This document shows positions 8,937-16,637 of a DNA stretch of 64,000 bases, one piece after another. Numbering within the stretch: position 1 is the first letter of the stretch; each line of letters starts with the position of its first letter. Origin of the DNA: Myxacorys chilensis ATA2-1-KO14 (GTDB lineage Bacteria > Cyanobacteriota > Cyanobacteriia > Leptolyngbyales > Leptolyngbyaceae); assembly GCA_019359275.1 (NCBI GenBank), contig JAHHHP010000012.1, positions 1 through 64,000 of the forward strand. The letters are read 5' to 3'. Position numbers and translations under genes: made by a program. Under the pieces are notes generated by a model. That model was not told the origin of the DNA, did no database searches, and saw only the letters and a list, made by a program, of their open reading frames with translations.

Positions 8937-9527
8937 ATGAGCAAAATCATGTCTTTCATCAAATCTATCCGTCTGAGACAAGTTCTAACCGCCTTTCTGA
9001 TGGGTGCGGTGCTACTGTTTAACACAGCTTGCAGTGGCCCAGCACAGGCAAAAATGTCTAATTCAGTCAAAACCCCTTCTGGCGATGGTGGCCCTAATCC
9101 TGCTGGACAGAACCAGCCCTACGAAGGCGGCATGAACAACTTCACCGATGCAGCCCCTTCGGGGAAAGCGGTTGAAGGCACCGAGGGTCGGGTACAGCAG
9201 CTAATTGACAACGCTGATGCTATGAAGGCAGACAGCCCGAAAGATTACGCGAAAAAGGTTTGGGACAATGGCCGTGGCCCAGAACGGGCGCAAGAGGTGG
9301 GAGACAAGCTGAAGAGACGCCTTGATGATGGCAAAGAGGAACTCAAAGCAACAGGCGATCGCGTTGCCGGAAGCGGTGAGCGGGCAGGCCAGAAAACACA
9401 GGAATTGGGCGATCGCATCAGCAAGGGTGCTAGCGACGTGAAAGATAACGTAGTGGGCGCAGGAGACACGGTTTCTACTAGCTCAAGACGCACTGCCGAA
9501 GGCATTAAGGGTAAGGCAGCAGACTAA
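8937..9527 (+). CDS. Small lipoprotein-like protein with LEA-like helical tail
   Basis: 196 residues, 33 bases downstream of its paralogue and surely in the same transcript; a GGAG precedes the ATG. The N-terminus ends in LLFNTACSGP, the same atypical lipobox. Residues about 60-110 are Gly/Asn/Pro-rich. The last 90 residues form repeating charged heptads (GDKLKRRLDDGKEEL, GDRVAGSGERAGQKTQELGDRISK, SDVKDNVVGAGD, TAEGIKGKAAD) like late-embryogenesis-abundant or apolipoprotein-like amphipathic helices. This suggests an envelope-anchored, perhaps stress-protective or membrane-coating protein; that role is inference. A rho-independent terminator lies 120 bases downstream. Confidence 0.6.
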   Translation: MSKIMSFIKSIRLRQVLTAFLMGAVLLFNTACSGPAQAKMSNSVKTPSGDGGPNPAGQNQPYEGGMNNFTDAAPSGKAVEGTEGRVQQLIDNADAMKADSPKDYAKKVWDNGRGPERAQEVGDKLKRRLDDGKEELKATGDRVAGSGERAGQKTQELGDRISKGASDVKDNVVGAGDTVSTSSRRTAEGIKGKAAD

Positions 9528-9649
9528 TTAGTAGGTAGTCTACAGTTGATCGTTCGTCTGGTAGCAAAACGAGCTAAAAGATTTAGCGACTTCTATCAGG
9601 CGACGTGGACTAATGTACAGACCGCTAGCAGTAAATATCCAGGTAGTTA

Positions 9650-9675
9650 AGCCAGATATCGCATCTGGCTTTTTT
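9650..9675 (+). terminator. Rho-independent terminator
   Basis: A perfect 8-bp stem AGCCAGAT/ATCTGGCT (9650-9657 and 9663-9670), a 5-nt loop, then a run of T to 9675. It closes the two-gene lipoprotein-like operon. Confidence 0.85.
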
Positions 9676-9754
9676 CGTGAGCAGTTTTAGCGTCACAACG
9701 GACTGTTAGCTTTAGTTGATAGCGTTGCACAAATTTTATGTATATTTTGAGTAA

Positions 9755-9783
9755 TTGACACACCATTAAAATAGGATTATATT
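9755..9783 (+). promoter_or_regulatory. Sigma-70-type promoter
   Basis: TTGACA at 9755-9760, a 17-base spacer, and TATATT at 9778-9783: a near-consensus housekeeping promoter. It would give a leader of about 205 bases before the NfeD-like gene at 9997. Confidence 0.6.
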
Positions 9784-9996
9784 TGCAATTAATCAGTTAA
9801 TAAAGCTGATTTTTCACTCAAGATTCATACCATCATGGTGCAACATCCACAGCATCGGAAGGGTGCAGACGATGTGAGGAATGGTTAGAAAAACTGAATG
9901 CAAGCTCGATTTATATTGAGTCTATTTCAGAGCGCTCTTATGCTTGCTGACGATCAGTTCATCGTGAAACCTGATTAAATCTTCACGGAGGAATGA

Positions 9997-10314
9997 ATGA
10001 AAGCTCCCAATTTCCTAAATCTGTTCAAGCGTTTTCGCTCAAAGCAACTTCAAAATTCTCTAGAATTTACAACTCTATCCGTAGCAGTATCGCAATACTG
10101 CCTACGAGATGACATTGGCATCGTGTCAAAGACAATTTACCCTCAACAGTCGGGTCGTGTGGAGTACCGAGCCACCTGGTGGGATGCGGTTTGCCCTGAT
10201 GACGTCGTATTGCCCACCGGAACCCAAGTGCGAGTCATCGAAACGATCAACATCACTTTGGTGGTTGAGCCAGTCTCGCTCAATGGTTTGACGAATGCTT
10301 CAGACGTAGCCTGA
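9997..10314 (+). CDS. Stand-alone NfeD-type OB-fold domain protein
   Basis: 105 residues. Residues about 45-95 carry the NfeD C-terminal domain pattern: IVSKTIYPQQSGRVEYRATWWDA, then an acidic turn, LPTGTQVRVIETINITLVVEP. In long NfeD proteins this five-stranded barrel follows a membrane region and works with SPFH/stomatin proteins; here there is no TM segment or protease domain, only a basic N-terminal tail (NLFKRFRSKQ). Free NfeD-like domains are frequent in cyanobacteria and their role is not established. A GGAGG precedes the ATG. The next small gene begins 18 bases later, so the two form a likely operon ending at the 10631 hairpin. Confidence 0.7.
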   Translation: MKAPNFLNLFKRFRSKQLQNSLEFTTLSVAVSQYCLRDDIGIVSKTIYPQQSGRVEYRATWWDAVCPDDVVLPTGTQVRVIETINITLVVEPVSLNGLTNASDVA

Positions 10315-10332
10315 TTGTTGTAGGAGAATCTT

Positions 10333-10620
10333 ATGGAAAATCGTAGGTTCACTAAGGGTTCAAATCGGAGGTCTCATTCTACAGGTCGCTTCTGCTCACA
10401 GTGGGTAAAGTCTCGGTGGGTAACGTCTTGCTCTAAGCCGCATCCGCGCGATCGCATTTCCACTCAACGTTTGCTGCGCCGTCAGCCTAAGATGACTCGT
10501 CAGCAGATTGCACGCTCCTTCGGCGCGTCGTCTATCCTCTTCGTTCAGCTTGCCCAAACCAGCAAAGACGGAGAAGAGGTTCCTGACTCAGATCTCTGTA
10601 GTAGGATGATCGAACCTTAA
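10333..10620 (+). CDS. Small basic hypothetical protein
   Basis: 95 residues, preceded by a clear AGGAG (TAGGAGAATCTT then ATG) and directly followed by a rho-independent terminator, which supports a real gene. The first 55 residues are strongly basic (MENRRFTKGSNRRSH, HPRDRISTQRLLRRQPKMTRQQIARSFG) and contain a possible helix-turn-helix-like or nucleic-acid-binding stretch; the tail is acidic. I do not recognise it. It sits 18 bases after the NfeD-like gene and probably shares its promoter. Confidence 0.5.
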   Translation: MENRRFTKGSNRRSHSTGRFCSQWVKSRWVTSCSKPHPRDRISTQRLLRRQPKMTRQQIARSFGASSILFVQLAQTSKDGEEVPDSDLCSRMIEP

Positions 10621-10630
10621 ATCCCCTTTT

Positions 10631-10668
10631 GCCTGCCTAAGCTAGATTGCCAGCTTAGTGCAGGCTTT
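10631..10668 (+). terminator. Rho-independent terminator
   Basis: A two-part stem, GCCTGC plus CTAAGCT (10631-10643) pairing with AGCTTAG (10652-10658), one bulged T, and GCAGGC (10660-10665), is followed by TTTATTGTT. It starts 10 bases after the stop of the 95-residue gene. Confidence 0.85.
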
Positions 10669-11036
10669 ATTGTTCTGTTTTACTGCTTGTAACAGGATTT
10701 TATACGGGTTCTAATCTGATGTGTTCTAACGCACAAACAATACTAAGCAAGAGATATAATAATTATGTAGATTCTATGTACTTCTGTCCACCAACAGATA
10801 CAAACTTTGAAGTTCAAAGTAGAGTTGTATGGAAGATCAAGGACAGGCATTACACCTAGCAGAATAATTGCTCAATAATGCTCAAATTGATTCTTGTCAG
10901 AGTTTGTGCCAAACGCCAGTCGTAGTCAGATATCCCGCTGCTGCCCTGGTTTCAGGACTCAAATTCGTTTCATGACTCAAATTTAATGAATCAGGAAATG
11001 CCTGGGAACGCATAGTTGAGACGAAAAAGGATAGTT
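10669..11036. other. Intergenic region upstream of the RHH gene
   Basis: Apart from the terminator at its left end, the roughly 360-bp spacer holds an AT-rich stretch with a TATAAT-like box (ATATAATAATTATG near 10757) and a short direct repeat GACTCAAATT near 10957 and 10973. No convincing gene is seen. Confidence 0.4.
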
Positions 11037-11303
11037 ATGGCGGATAACAAAAACGCTTCTGTGGCAAACCATAAAACTAAGCTGCATGTCGCATCCAAAG
11101 TCAGAAAACGTCTAAATCTTGACCTCTCTGAAGAAGCCTATACCTTGCTTCAAGAACTGGCGGAAGCTGAGGACAAGAACATGGCAGAGGTGCTGCGAAC
11201 TGGCTTAGCCCTCTACGGCATTGCCCACGAAGAGCGACAAAAAGGTCGCAGCCTTGGTGTTGTTCAAGACGATCGCGTGATCAAAGAGATCGTCATTACT
11301 TAA
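11037..11303 (+). CDS. Orphan ribbon-helix-helix (CopG-like) protein
   Basis: 88 residues from ATG 11037, which has AAGGA 6 bases upstream (the in-frame TTG at 11016 has no ribosome site). The core, about residues 25-65 (KRLNLDLSEEAYTLLQELAEAEDKNMAEVLRTGLALYGI), fits the ribbon-helix-helix fold: a beta strand followed by two helices, as in CopG, MetJ and antitoxin DNA-binding domains. A lysine-rich N-terminal arm and a short C-terminal tail flank it. RHH proteins bind operators as dimers and are often antitoxins, but no toxin-like gene is adjacent, so it is either a solitary regulator or an antitoxin relic. Confidence 0.7.
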   Translation: MADNKNASVANHKTKLHVASKVRKRLNLDLSEEAYTLLQELAEAEDKNMAEVLRTGLALYGIAHEERQKGRSLGVVQDDRVIKEIVIT

Positions 11304-11418
11304 TTTTCAGTACTCACATTTTCAGTATGTTAGACACTGTGTTAGACAATTTCTCAATCTCGTTCAGACTCGCCTTTCTAACTTCAGCTTTCCAGATCCA
11401 ATCTTTCTAAATCCATTT

Positions 11419-11526
11419 GTAATTTCAGGACGGTGATTAACTTCAGCGAACCTATCGAAACGGTTAGAGCAATCTAACCCACGGAGTTTGATCCCGTGGA
11501 ATGAGGAGTCACTTTCCTGAAATTAC
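11419..11526 (+). ncRNA. Candidate structured leader RNA (unknown class)
   Basis: The 108 nt just before the gene at 11544 fold into a closed multibranch structure. P1 is a perfect 12-bp stem (GTAATTTCAGGA at 11419-11430 with 11515-11526). A 2x2 internal loop leads to P2 (GTGATT at 11433-11438 with AGTCAC at 11507-11512, one G-U). Inside, P3 (GGTTAGA at 11462-11468, GCAA tetraloop of GNRA type, TCTAACC at 11473-11479) abuts P4 (ACGG stem at 11479-11484 with 11494-11499). The ribosome site GAGG (11536-11539) comes 9 bases after P1. It resembles a riboswitch-like or protein-binding leader, but matches no class I know. Confidence 0.45.
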
Positions 11527-11543
11527 GGATAGGTTGAGGTGTT

Positions 11544-11897
11544 ATGGCTTTGTCCACTGGAGAGTATCTTAATCGGCACAACATTGATGAGACGGCAATT
11601 CAGATTGCGCCAATGGCGTTAACTGAGGTCGATCACCATGCCTATTTAGGCCAGTCCTCGGTTCAATCGACTGAGAACTACCTAGATCGGCGCGGAATCG
11701 AGAAAGCGGATTTTGTAGCCGATGAAGCGCGGGGCCGGTTCAGATATGCGTTGAGCGATCGAATGGTCGCGCTCTGGTCATTAATTGTGCCAATGGCGAT
11801 CGCGCCGTTTTGGTTGATGGCGTTAGTATCTTGCCCGCCTTTGGTATCCGAGAAGCCTACTCAGAACCGATGGAGAATGCGCTTCTGGCGGCGCTAG
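11544..11897 (+). CDS. Unknown protein, probably frameshifted near 11762
   Basis: As read, 117 residues from ATG 11544 (GAGG four bases upstream). The first 70 residues look genuine and contain an internal repeat (STGEYLNRHNIDETAI and STENYLDRRGIEKADF). The last 25 residues (SCPPLVSEKPTQNRWRMRFWRR) look like out-of-frame translation. The -1 frame is open from 11726 to a TAA at 11966-11968 and reads as plausible protein. Joining the frames near 11757-11764 gives ALSDR-NGRALVINCANGDRA and a product of about 141 residues. Either one base has been lost, by mutation or sequencing error, or the frames overlap. No known family is recognised. Confidence 0.45.
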   Translation: MALSTGEYLNRHNIDETAIQIAPMALTEVDHHAYLGQSSVQSTENYLDRRGIEKADFVADEARGRFRYALSDRMVALWSLIVPMAIAPFWLMALVSCPPLVSEKPTQNRWRMRFWRR

Positions 11898-11968
11898 TGT
11901 CTGATTGCGCAGGACTTTATTACGTCATCACTCGCAACTTGCTTCCACCGAGTAAAGAACGAAACTAA
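11726..11968 (+). other. Displaced C-terminal coding frame of the 11544 gene
   Basis: This frame follows a TGA at 11723-11725 and is open to 11968. It encodes RALVINCANGDRAVLVDGV, then ILPAFGIREAYSEP and ALVSDCAGLYYVITRNLLPP, with alternating hydrophobic and polar residues typical of a folded domain. There is no start codon with a ribosome site, so it is most simply the C-terminal half of the preceding gene after a one-base frameshift. Confidence 0.45.
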
Positions 11969-12020
11969 CGCTCTTTAACTTAAGCTGGCAATACATAGGT
12001 TGACAATACTTAGGAAAATT

Positions 12021-13949
12021 TCAGCCATAGTTCTGTTGCTCATCTTCGTCCTCGTCTTCATCAAGGGACTCGATCAAGTCAATCACAATGTCAATCACAA
12101 TCTCGTCGTGACTGACTTCGGTTTGATGCGCCCATAACCGCTCAAACAACTCCGCGTATTGATTCAACTGAGTGATGCTTTGGTGAATTCTAAAAAGTAA
12201 GTTTCTCACGATGTCTGGTTGAAGGCTTTCCTCGTTTAATGCCTCGATGCACTGTTGGTAATCTCTAATTTCGCTCACGGCGCGATCGTAATTTTCGTCA
12301 AAGTTCACAATTCGCGTCCTAATGGCGCGAATCAGATCTGATTGTGTCTGGCTATCTAGTTTCTCGGCAGTGCGCTCTAACCGCCTGAGCAGATACTTAG
12401 ATCGCTCTAGTAAATCTTCGAGGCACGACAAGCGATCGTCGAGATCAATTCTTGCTTCTTCGATGGCAACACTGGCTTCGGTCAGTTGACGCAGGGCACC
12501 TTGAGCGAAGAGAGATTGCTCTTGCGATCGCGCATAGCCTCGATCATTGCAGATTTGAGCATCTGTCCAATCCGTTTCGCTCGTCCAGAGTGCCCCTAGC
12601 AAATTTGCTGATTCTAAATTTGCGTCCTTGAGCCGGGTTCCAGCTAAGTTCGCCGATCGCAGATTCGCCCCTGCTAAGATGGCTCCACTGAAGTTGCTGT
12701 AAATCAGGTAGGCTCGATTCAAATTTGCGCTCGTTAAATTTGCCGATTCTAGATTGGCATAGAGCAAGTTTGCTCCTCCTAAACGAGCATGGCTTAAATC
12801 AGCGCGATGAAGTTGTGCTCCGCTCAAAAAAGCACGGCTGAGATCCGCCTCTTGCAGATTTGCGTCGCTTAAATTAGCGTCATTCAAATTGGTTCGTCGC
12901 AGTACTGCTTGGCTCAAATCGGTACAGGTTAGATTCGCTCCTGCTAGTTTTGCTCCGCCAAAATGCACTTCTCTTAAGGTGGCGCGATACAGATTTGCCT
13001 CGCTTAAATTGGCACTGTTGAGTTTGGCTCTGGTGAGGTTGGCTCGGCTCAAGTTTACGGCGGTTAAATTTGCTCGACTGAGAGATGCATTGGGCAGATC
13101 AGCACCCCTGAGGTCAGCCCCGGCTAAATCAGCGCCCTCTAGTTTAGCTTGACTCAAATTGGCTTTATGCAGTCTGGCAAAGCTGAGATGTGCACCGTGT
13201 AGTTCAGCTTGACTGAGGGTTGCAAAACTCAGATCCGAACTTCTGAGCTTGGCGCGACGTAACCCTGCATTGCTCAAGTCTGCCCTTCTCAAGTTGGCGC
13301 GGCTAAGATACGCCCCGTGTAAGGTTGCATTTTGCAAATTCGCATTTTCTAAACAAGCAGATTCTAAGTTCGCCCCCATTAGCAGCGTATTAAATAGGTC
13401 TGCGTCATTCAGGTGCGATCGGTTGAGATTTGCTTCGGTCAGACTCGCTCTTTGTAAAACTGCCCTCTTGAGACTCGCCTCTCTCAGAAAGGCGTTTGCC
13501 ATCACAGCTAGGCTTAAATCTGCCTCCTCAAGCACAGCACAGTTTAAACTTGTGAGCCGCATTGAAGCTTCACAAAGCGTCGCCTGCCGAAGACTCGCGT
13601 AGTCAAGTTTGACATGGTTGAGACTTGCTTTTTGAAGTGAGGCGCGATCGAGGACGGCGTACTCCATCACAGCATGGTCGAGTTGCGCTTGGTCTAAGTT
13701 GGCGTCGCTCAAATCGGCGTGAGAAAGGCAGGAGCGTTGAAGAGAGGCTTCCTGGAGATTCGCTCGGAGCAAGTTTGCATTGGTAAGGTTTGCTCCTTGG
13801 AGATTTGCCCGCTCTAAATTGGCATCGCTCAAATTTGCGTCCTGAAGATCGCTTCCGCTTAAGTCAGCATCAGTGAGATCGACTCCCTGTAAGTTCTGAC
13901 CTCGAAGGGTTTGTCTAGAGTAGTTGCCGCCCGGTTGGAAGTTGCACAT
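12021..13949 (-). CDS. Long pentapeptide-repeat protein with helical C-terminal domain
   Basis: 642 residues. Residues about 13-470 are nearly uninterrupted pentapeptide repeats of the A(D/N)Lxx type (for example LTDADLSGSDLQDANLSDANLERANL), about 90 units, predicted to form a long right-handed quadrilateral beta helix. Residues about 480-640 are a different, charged, coiled-coil-like helical domain ending in an acidic tail (ESLDEDEDEDEQQ). No signal peptide or TM segment is seen, so a cytosolic location is likely. Pentapeptide proteins are abundant in cyanobacteria and their roles are mostly unknown; some mimic DNA. The acidic helical tail makes protein interaction plausible. Confidence 0.85.
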   Translation of the reverse strand: MCNFQPGGNYSRQTLRGQNLQGVDLTDADLSGSDLQDANLSDANLERANLQGANLTNANLLRANLQEASLQRSCLSHADLSDANLDQAQLDHAVMEYAVLDRASLQKASLNHVKLDYASLRQATLCEASMRLTSLNCAVLEEADLSLAVMANAFLREASLKRAVLQRASLTEANLNRSHLNDADLFNTLLMGANLESACLENANLQNATLHGAYLSRANLRRADLSNAGLRRAKLRSSDLSFATLSQAELHGAHLSFARLHKANLSQAKLEGADLAGADLRGADLPNASLSRANLTAVNLSRANLTRAKLNSANLSEANLYRATLREVHFGGAKLAGANLTCTDLSQAVLRRTNLNDANLSDANLQEADLSRAFLSGAQLHRADLSHARLGGANLLYANLESANLTSANLNRAYLIYSNFSGAILAGANLRSANLAGTRLKDANLESANLLGALWTSETDWTDAQICNDRGYARSQEQSLFAQGALRQLTEASVAIEEARIDLDDRLSCLEDLLERSKYLLRRLERTAEKLDSQTQSDLIRAIRTRIVNFDENYDRAVSEIRDYQQCIEALNEESLQPDIVRNLLFRIHQSITQLNQYAELFERLWAHQTEVSHDEIVIDIVIDLIESLDEDEDEDEQQNYG

Positions 13950-14257
13950 GTTCTTCTACGTTGCCACACGGTTGAGTCGGAGAGAAACGCCGTCACAGGA
14001 TTTGGCAAAGTGAAGGGATCATCACTAATCATCGGATTATCTCTTAGTTAAGGTGAAGTAGCCGTATTTTGAAGTATCACCGCGATGGGTCAGTAAAGCC
14101 ACGGAAAGAATTCTTAAGAATCGGTTTTGCTGACGAAAAAAGTGCGTGGATCTAACAGGGTATGCCGCTTTGAAGTAGATTTGAGAGCGGCAAAGTTCTG
14201 CAAAATAACTTAATAGTTGTGTAACAATGATCCTGATTTGCCTGATGTTCTAAACAT
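13950..14257. other. Intergenic spacer, nothing recognised
   Basis: A 308-bp spacer upstream of the pentapeptide gene and downstream of larC, both on the minus strand. I see no reading frame with a start signal, no hairpin longer than a few base pairs and no repeat. It presumably carries the promoter of the pentapeptide gene. Confidence 0.35.
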
Positions 14258-15598
14258 TTACTGAGGCTGCTGACCATACCAGTTTTGCAACGCCAGTCGA
14301 TGCACTTCTCGCCACGCTAACCCGTGCTGACGGGCGATCGCAGCACAGTCTTCATATTCCGGTTGAACATTAACGATCGCACCTTCTCTTGACGCCACTT
14401 TAATCTTCACTTGTCCATAACCCGTTTCCACAAGCTGAAACGCTCGATCCAGCATCGATCTCACCTGGGTAGAATGCCGAATTCCTAGAGTGCTTGTTTC
14501 TCGGAACAGAACTGTTTCGCACGCCCGAACCGTTTCTGGTGGACAAAGAACGGTCAGTAGAATTCCGGGACGGGACTTTTTCATACCAATCGCTTGTGTA
14601 AAGACATCGACGGCTCCTGCCTGGAAGAGGACATCGAACAGGTAGCCGATCGCTTGAGGATTGAGATCGTCGATTTGAGTTTCGAGAGCAGTGATCAGAG
14701 GAAGGGATGAGGGATGAGGGATGAGGGATGAGGGAGGTCTTCGACCCGCTTCGCGAGGAGGGATGAGGGATGAGAGGGAGAATCGAGCAATGGGCGTTTG
14801 GGTTTCTGAGGGAGAGGACTCTCCGATCCACAGGCGGAGGATGTTTGGGATGGGAAGATCGAGAGAGCCTGCACCTAGACCGACTTTCTGTAAGGTCATG
14901 TTGGGAGGTGCGCCGAATTGTGCGGCTAGCGTGGTCGCGATCGCGGCTCCGGTCGGGGTCACGAGTTCTCGCTCAATTCCGTTGCTGTAAATGGGCACTT
15001 GGCGCAGTTCCCACAGCTTCAGCACGGCTGGAACAGGAACGGGTAAACGCCCGTGGGCAGCGCGAATTGTGCCGCCTCCCGTGGGCAAGGCCGAACAGTA
15101 GAAGGTTTCGAGGTCGAGCCAATCCAACCCCAAACAGGTGCCGACTACATCCACGATCGCATCTACTGCTCCCACTTCGTGAAAATGCACTTGCTCGGGT
15201 GCAATCCCATGCACGGCCCCTTCCGCTGCAGCAAGTTGACGAAAAATCGCTAGACTCCAAGTCTCTGCCCTTGTAGGTAACTGGGCCACGCGAATCATCT
15301 GTTCAATTTCGGGCAAGTGTCGCTGCTTGGAGTGAGAATGATGCGGGGCGTTTGATAGGTGAGCGCTCTGTGAGGCAGAATGGTGAGGGGAATCGTCACT
15401 TAAGTCCATATGCAGCTTAGTTGCCCGTTGTCCATTGCGCTGCACGCTTTCTGCCCACAGTTTGTATTCACCCGCAATGCCCAAAGGATCAAGGTGCTGA
15501 GTCAGGTAGTCTAATGGAACGCCAACATCAATTAATGCACCCAGGCACATATCGCCTGCAATTCCCGTCGGACATTCAAGGTAAGCGACTTTACTCAT
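14258..15598 (-). CDS. larC: LarC, nickel pincer cofactor biosynthesis protein
   Basis: 446 residues from ATG 15598, where the family-typical N-terminus begins ([24 protein letters not shown]); a further in-frame start at 15634 adds 12 unlikely residues. LarC inserts nickel into the pyridinium bis-thiocarboxylate precursor to finish the nickel-pincer cofactor of lactate racemase-type enzymes. Visible landmarks are the His-rich segment [30 protein letters not shown], and [42 protein letters not shown]. Between these, about 35 extra residues ([24 protein letters not shown]) are encoded by tandem heptamers. larB and larE are not nearby. Divergent from the Sua5-like gene with a 98-bp shared promoter region. 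Confidence 0.88.
   Translation of the reverse strand: MSKVAYLECPTGIAGDMCLGALIDVGVPLDYLTQHLDPLGIAGEYKLWAESVQRNGQRATKLHMDLSDDSPHHSASQSAHLSNAPHHSHSKQRHLPEIEQMIRVAQLPTRAETWSLAIFRQLAAAEGAVHGIAPEQVHFHEVGAVDAIVDVVGTCLGLDWLDLETFYCSALPTGGGTIRAAHGRLPVPVPAVLKLWELRQVPIYSNGIERELVTPTGAAIATTLAAQFGAPPNMTLQKVGLGAGSLDLPIPNILRLWIGESSPSETQTPIARFSLSSLIPPREAGRRPPSSLIPHPSSLPLITALETQIDDLNPQAIGYLFDVLFQAGAVDVFTQAIGMKKSRPGILLTVLCPPETVRACETVLFRETSTLGIRHSTQVRSMLDRAFQLVETGYGQVKIKVASREGAIVNVQPEYEDCAAIARQHGLAWREVHRLALQNWYGQQPQ
14704..14773. repeat. GGGATGA heptanucleotide tandem repeat inside larC
   Basis: Four perfect GGGATGA units (14704-14731), a 28-bp interruption containing TCTTCGACCCGCTTCGCGAGG, then two more units (14760-14773). 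Such short tandemly repeated heptamers (STRR type) are known from cyanobacterial spacers. Here the array keeps the larC frame open and encodes repeated Ser-Ser-Leu-Ile-Pro-His-Pro. Confidence 0.85.
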
Positions 15599-15696
15599 CG
15601 TTGTGACACCATTACAGGCTAGAAGAACTGGCACAGGCTAGAAAAACTGGAATTGCCCTTCCGGTTTCACCCTATATCCTATTTCAACTATCAGCT

Positions 15697-16362
15697 ATGG
15701 CGACTACCTACAAAATTCATCCTGACACTCCGCAAGCTCGTAGCGTTGATCAAATTGCCGATGCCCTGCGAAGTGGAGCGACTGTACTTTACCCAACCGA
15801 TACGGTCTATGCGATCGGCTGCGATCTCAACTCAAAATCTGGCGTAGAGCGGGTGCGAAAGCTCAAACAGATGTCTAACGACAAGCCCCTGACGTTTCTT
15901 TGTCCCTCACTTTCAGACATCGCTCAGTATGCCGTGGTGACTGATCAGGCTTATCGCATTATGCGGAGTTTGATTCCGGGTCCCTACACTTTTTTGCTGC
16001 CAGCAACAAAATTAGTGCCGAAGCTGGTAATGAATCCGAAGCGCAAAACGACTGGTATTCGTGTTCCCGATAGTGCTGTATGTCAAGCCTTGTTATCGGC
16101 AATGGGAAATCCTTTAATTTCAACGTCTGCCCACGTTCCAGTAGATGATGAGATCATTCCAGTGAAAGTACGCGATCCAGAAAACCTGTCGTTAGCCGAA
16201 TTATTTGACAGTATGGATCGCTTGGTAGACGTTATTGTAGATACCGGAGAAGAACCGTCCTATGCCGTATCCACAATTCTCGATCTGACAGGCGACGACC
16301 CAGCGATGGTACGGAAAGGTCTAGGATGGCAAGCGGCTTCCGAATGGGCAACCGTTGCCTGA
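15697..16362 (+). CDS. Sua5/YciO/YrdC family (threonylcarbamoyl-AMP synthase-like)
   Basis: 221 residues covering one YrdC-type domain: GATVLYPTDTVYAIGCDLNSKSGVERVRKLKQMSNDKPLTFLC (residues about 25-70), PGPYTFLLPAT, KRKTTGIRVPD and the LISTSAH motif. YrdC/Sua5 enzymes make threonylcarbamoyl-AMP from threonine, bicarbonate and ATP for tRNA t6A37; the length and MSNDKPLTFLC phrase are closer to the YciO branch, which has only weak or different activity. The C-terminal Sua5 domain is absent. Divergent from larC. Confidence 0.8.
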   Translation: MATTYKIHPDTPQARSVDQIADALRSGATVLYPTDTVYAIGCDLNSKSGVERVRKLKQMSNDKPLTFLCPSLSDIAQYAVVTDQAYRIMRSLIPGPYTFLLPATKLVPKLVMNPKRKTTGIRVPDSAVCQALLSAMGNPLISTSAHVPVDDEIIPVKVRDPENLSLAELFDSMDRLVDVIVDTGEEPSYAVSTILDLTGDDPAMVRKGLGWQAASEWATVA

Positions 16363-16637
16363 GCACCTTGGGCTGCCACCTGAATAACTGTCCACTTGAT
16401 GAAAGGTAATCAAAGGTATTATTTATTACTTAGTTAAGCGATCGCTACGCCTACATTCCTTATCGTGACTAACGACGAAACGGTTTTAACCGTCTGCACT
16501 CGGTTGAGCCGATCTTCTTAGGTTGAGGATTTTTCTAACCACCTCAAAAACTGACATATGCCTAGCTAATCTTTCCCGAAGCTACAGGGCAATGACATGT
16601 AGACACTAATGTGCACTACCAAGTCCAGGTCGAACCT

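Noticed and set aside
9800-9949. Open stretch CRRCEEWLEKLNASSIYIES in the NfeD leader
   Set aside because: It looks protein-like but has no ATG, GTG or TTG start in frame after the preceding TGA, so I treat it as leader sequence or a relic.
11479-11499. tRNA-like T arm (CCACGG, TTTGATC, CCGTGG)
   Set aside because: The loop is nine bases rather than seven and no acceptor, D or anticodon arms can be placed around it.
12889-13602. Two plus-strand frames of 87 and 117 codons
   Set aside because: Shadows of the pentapeptide repeats: periodic codons keep the opposite strand free of stops.
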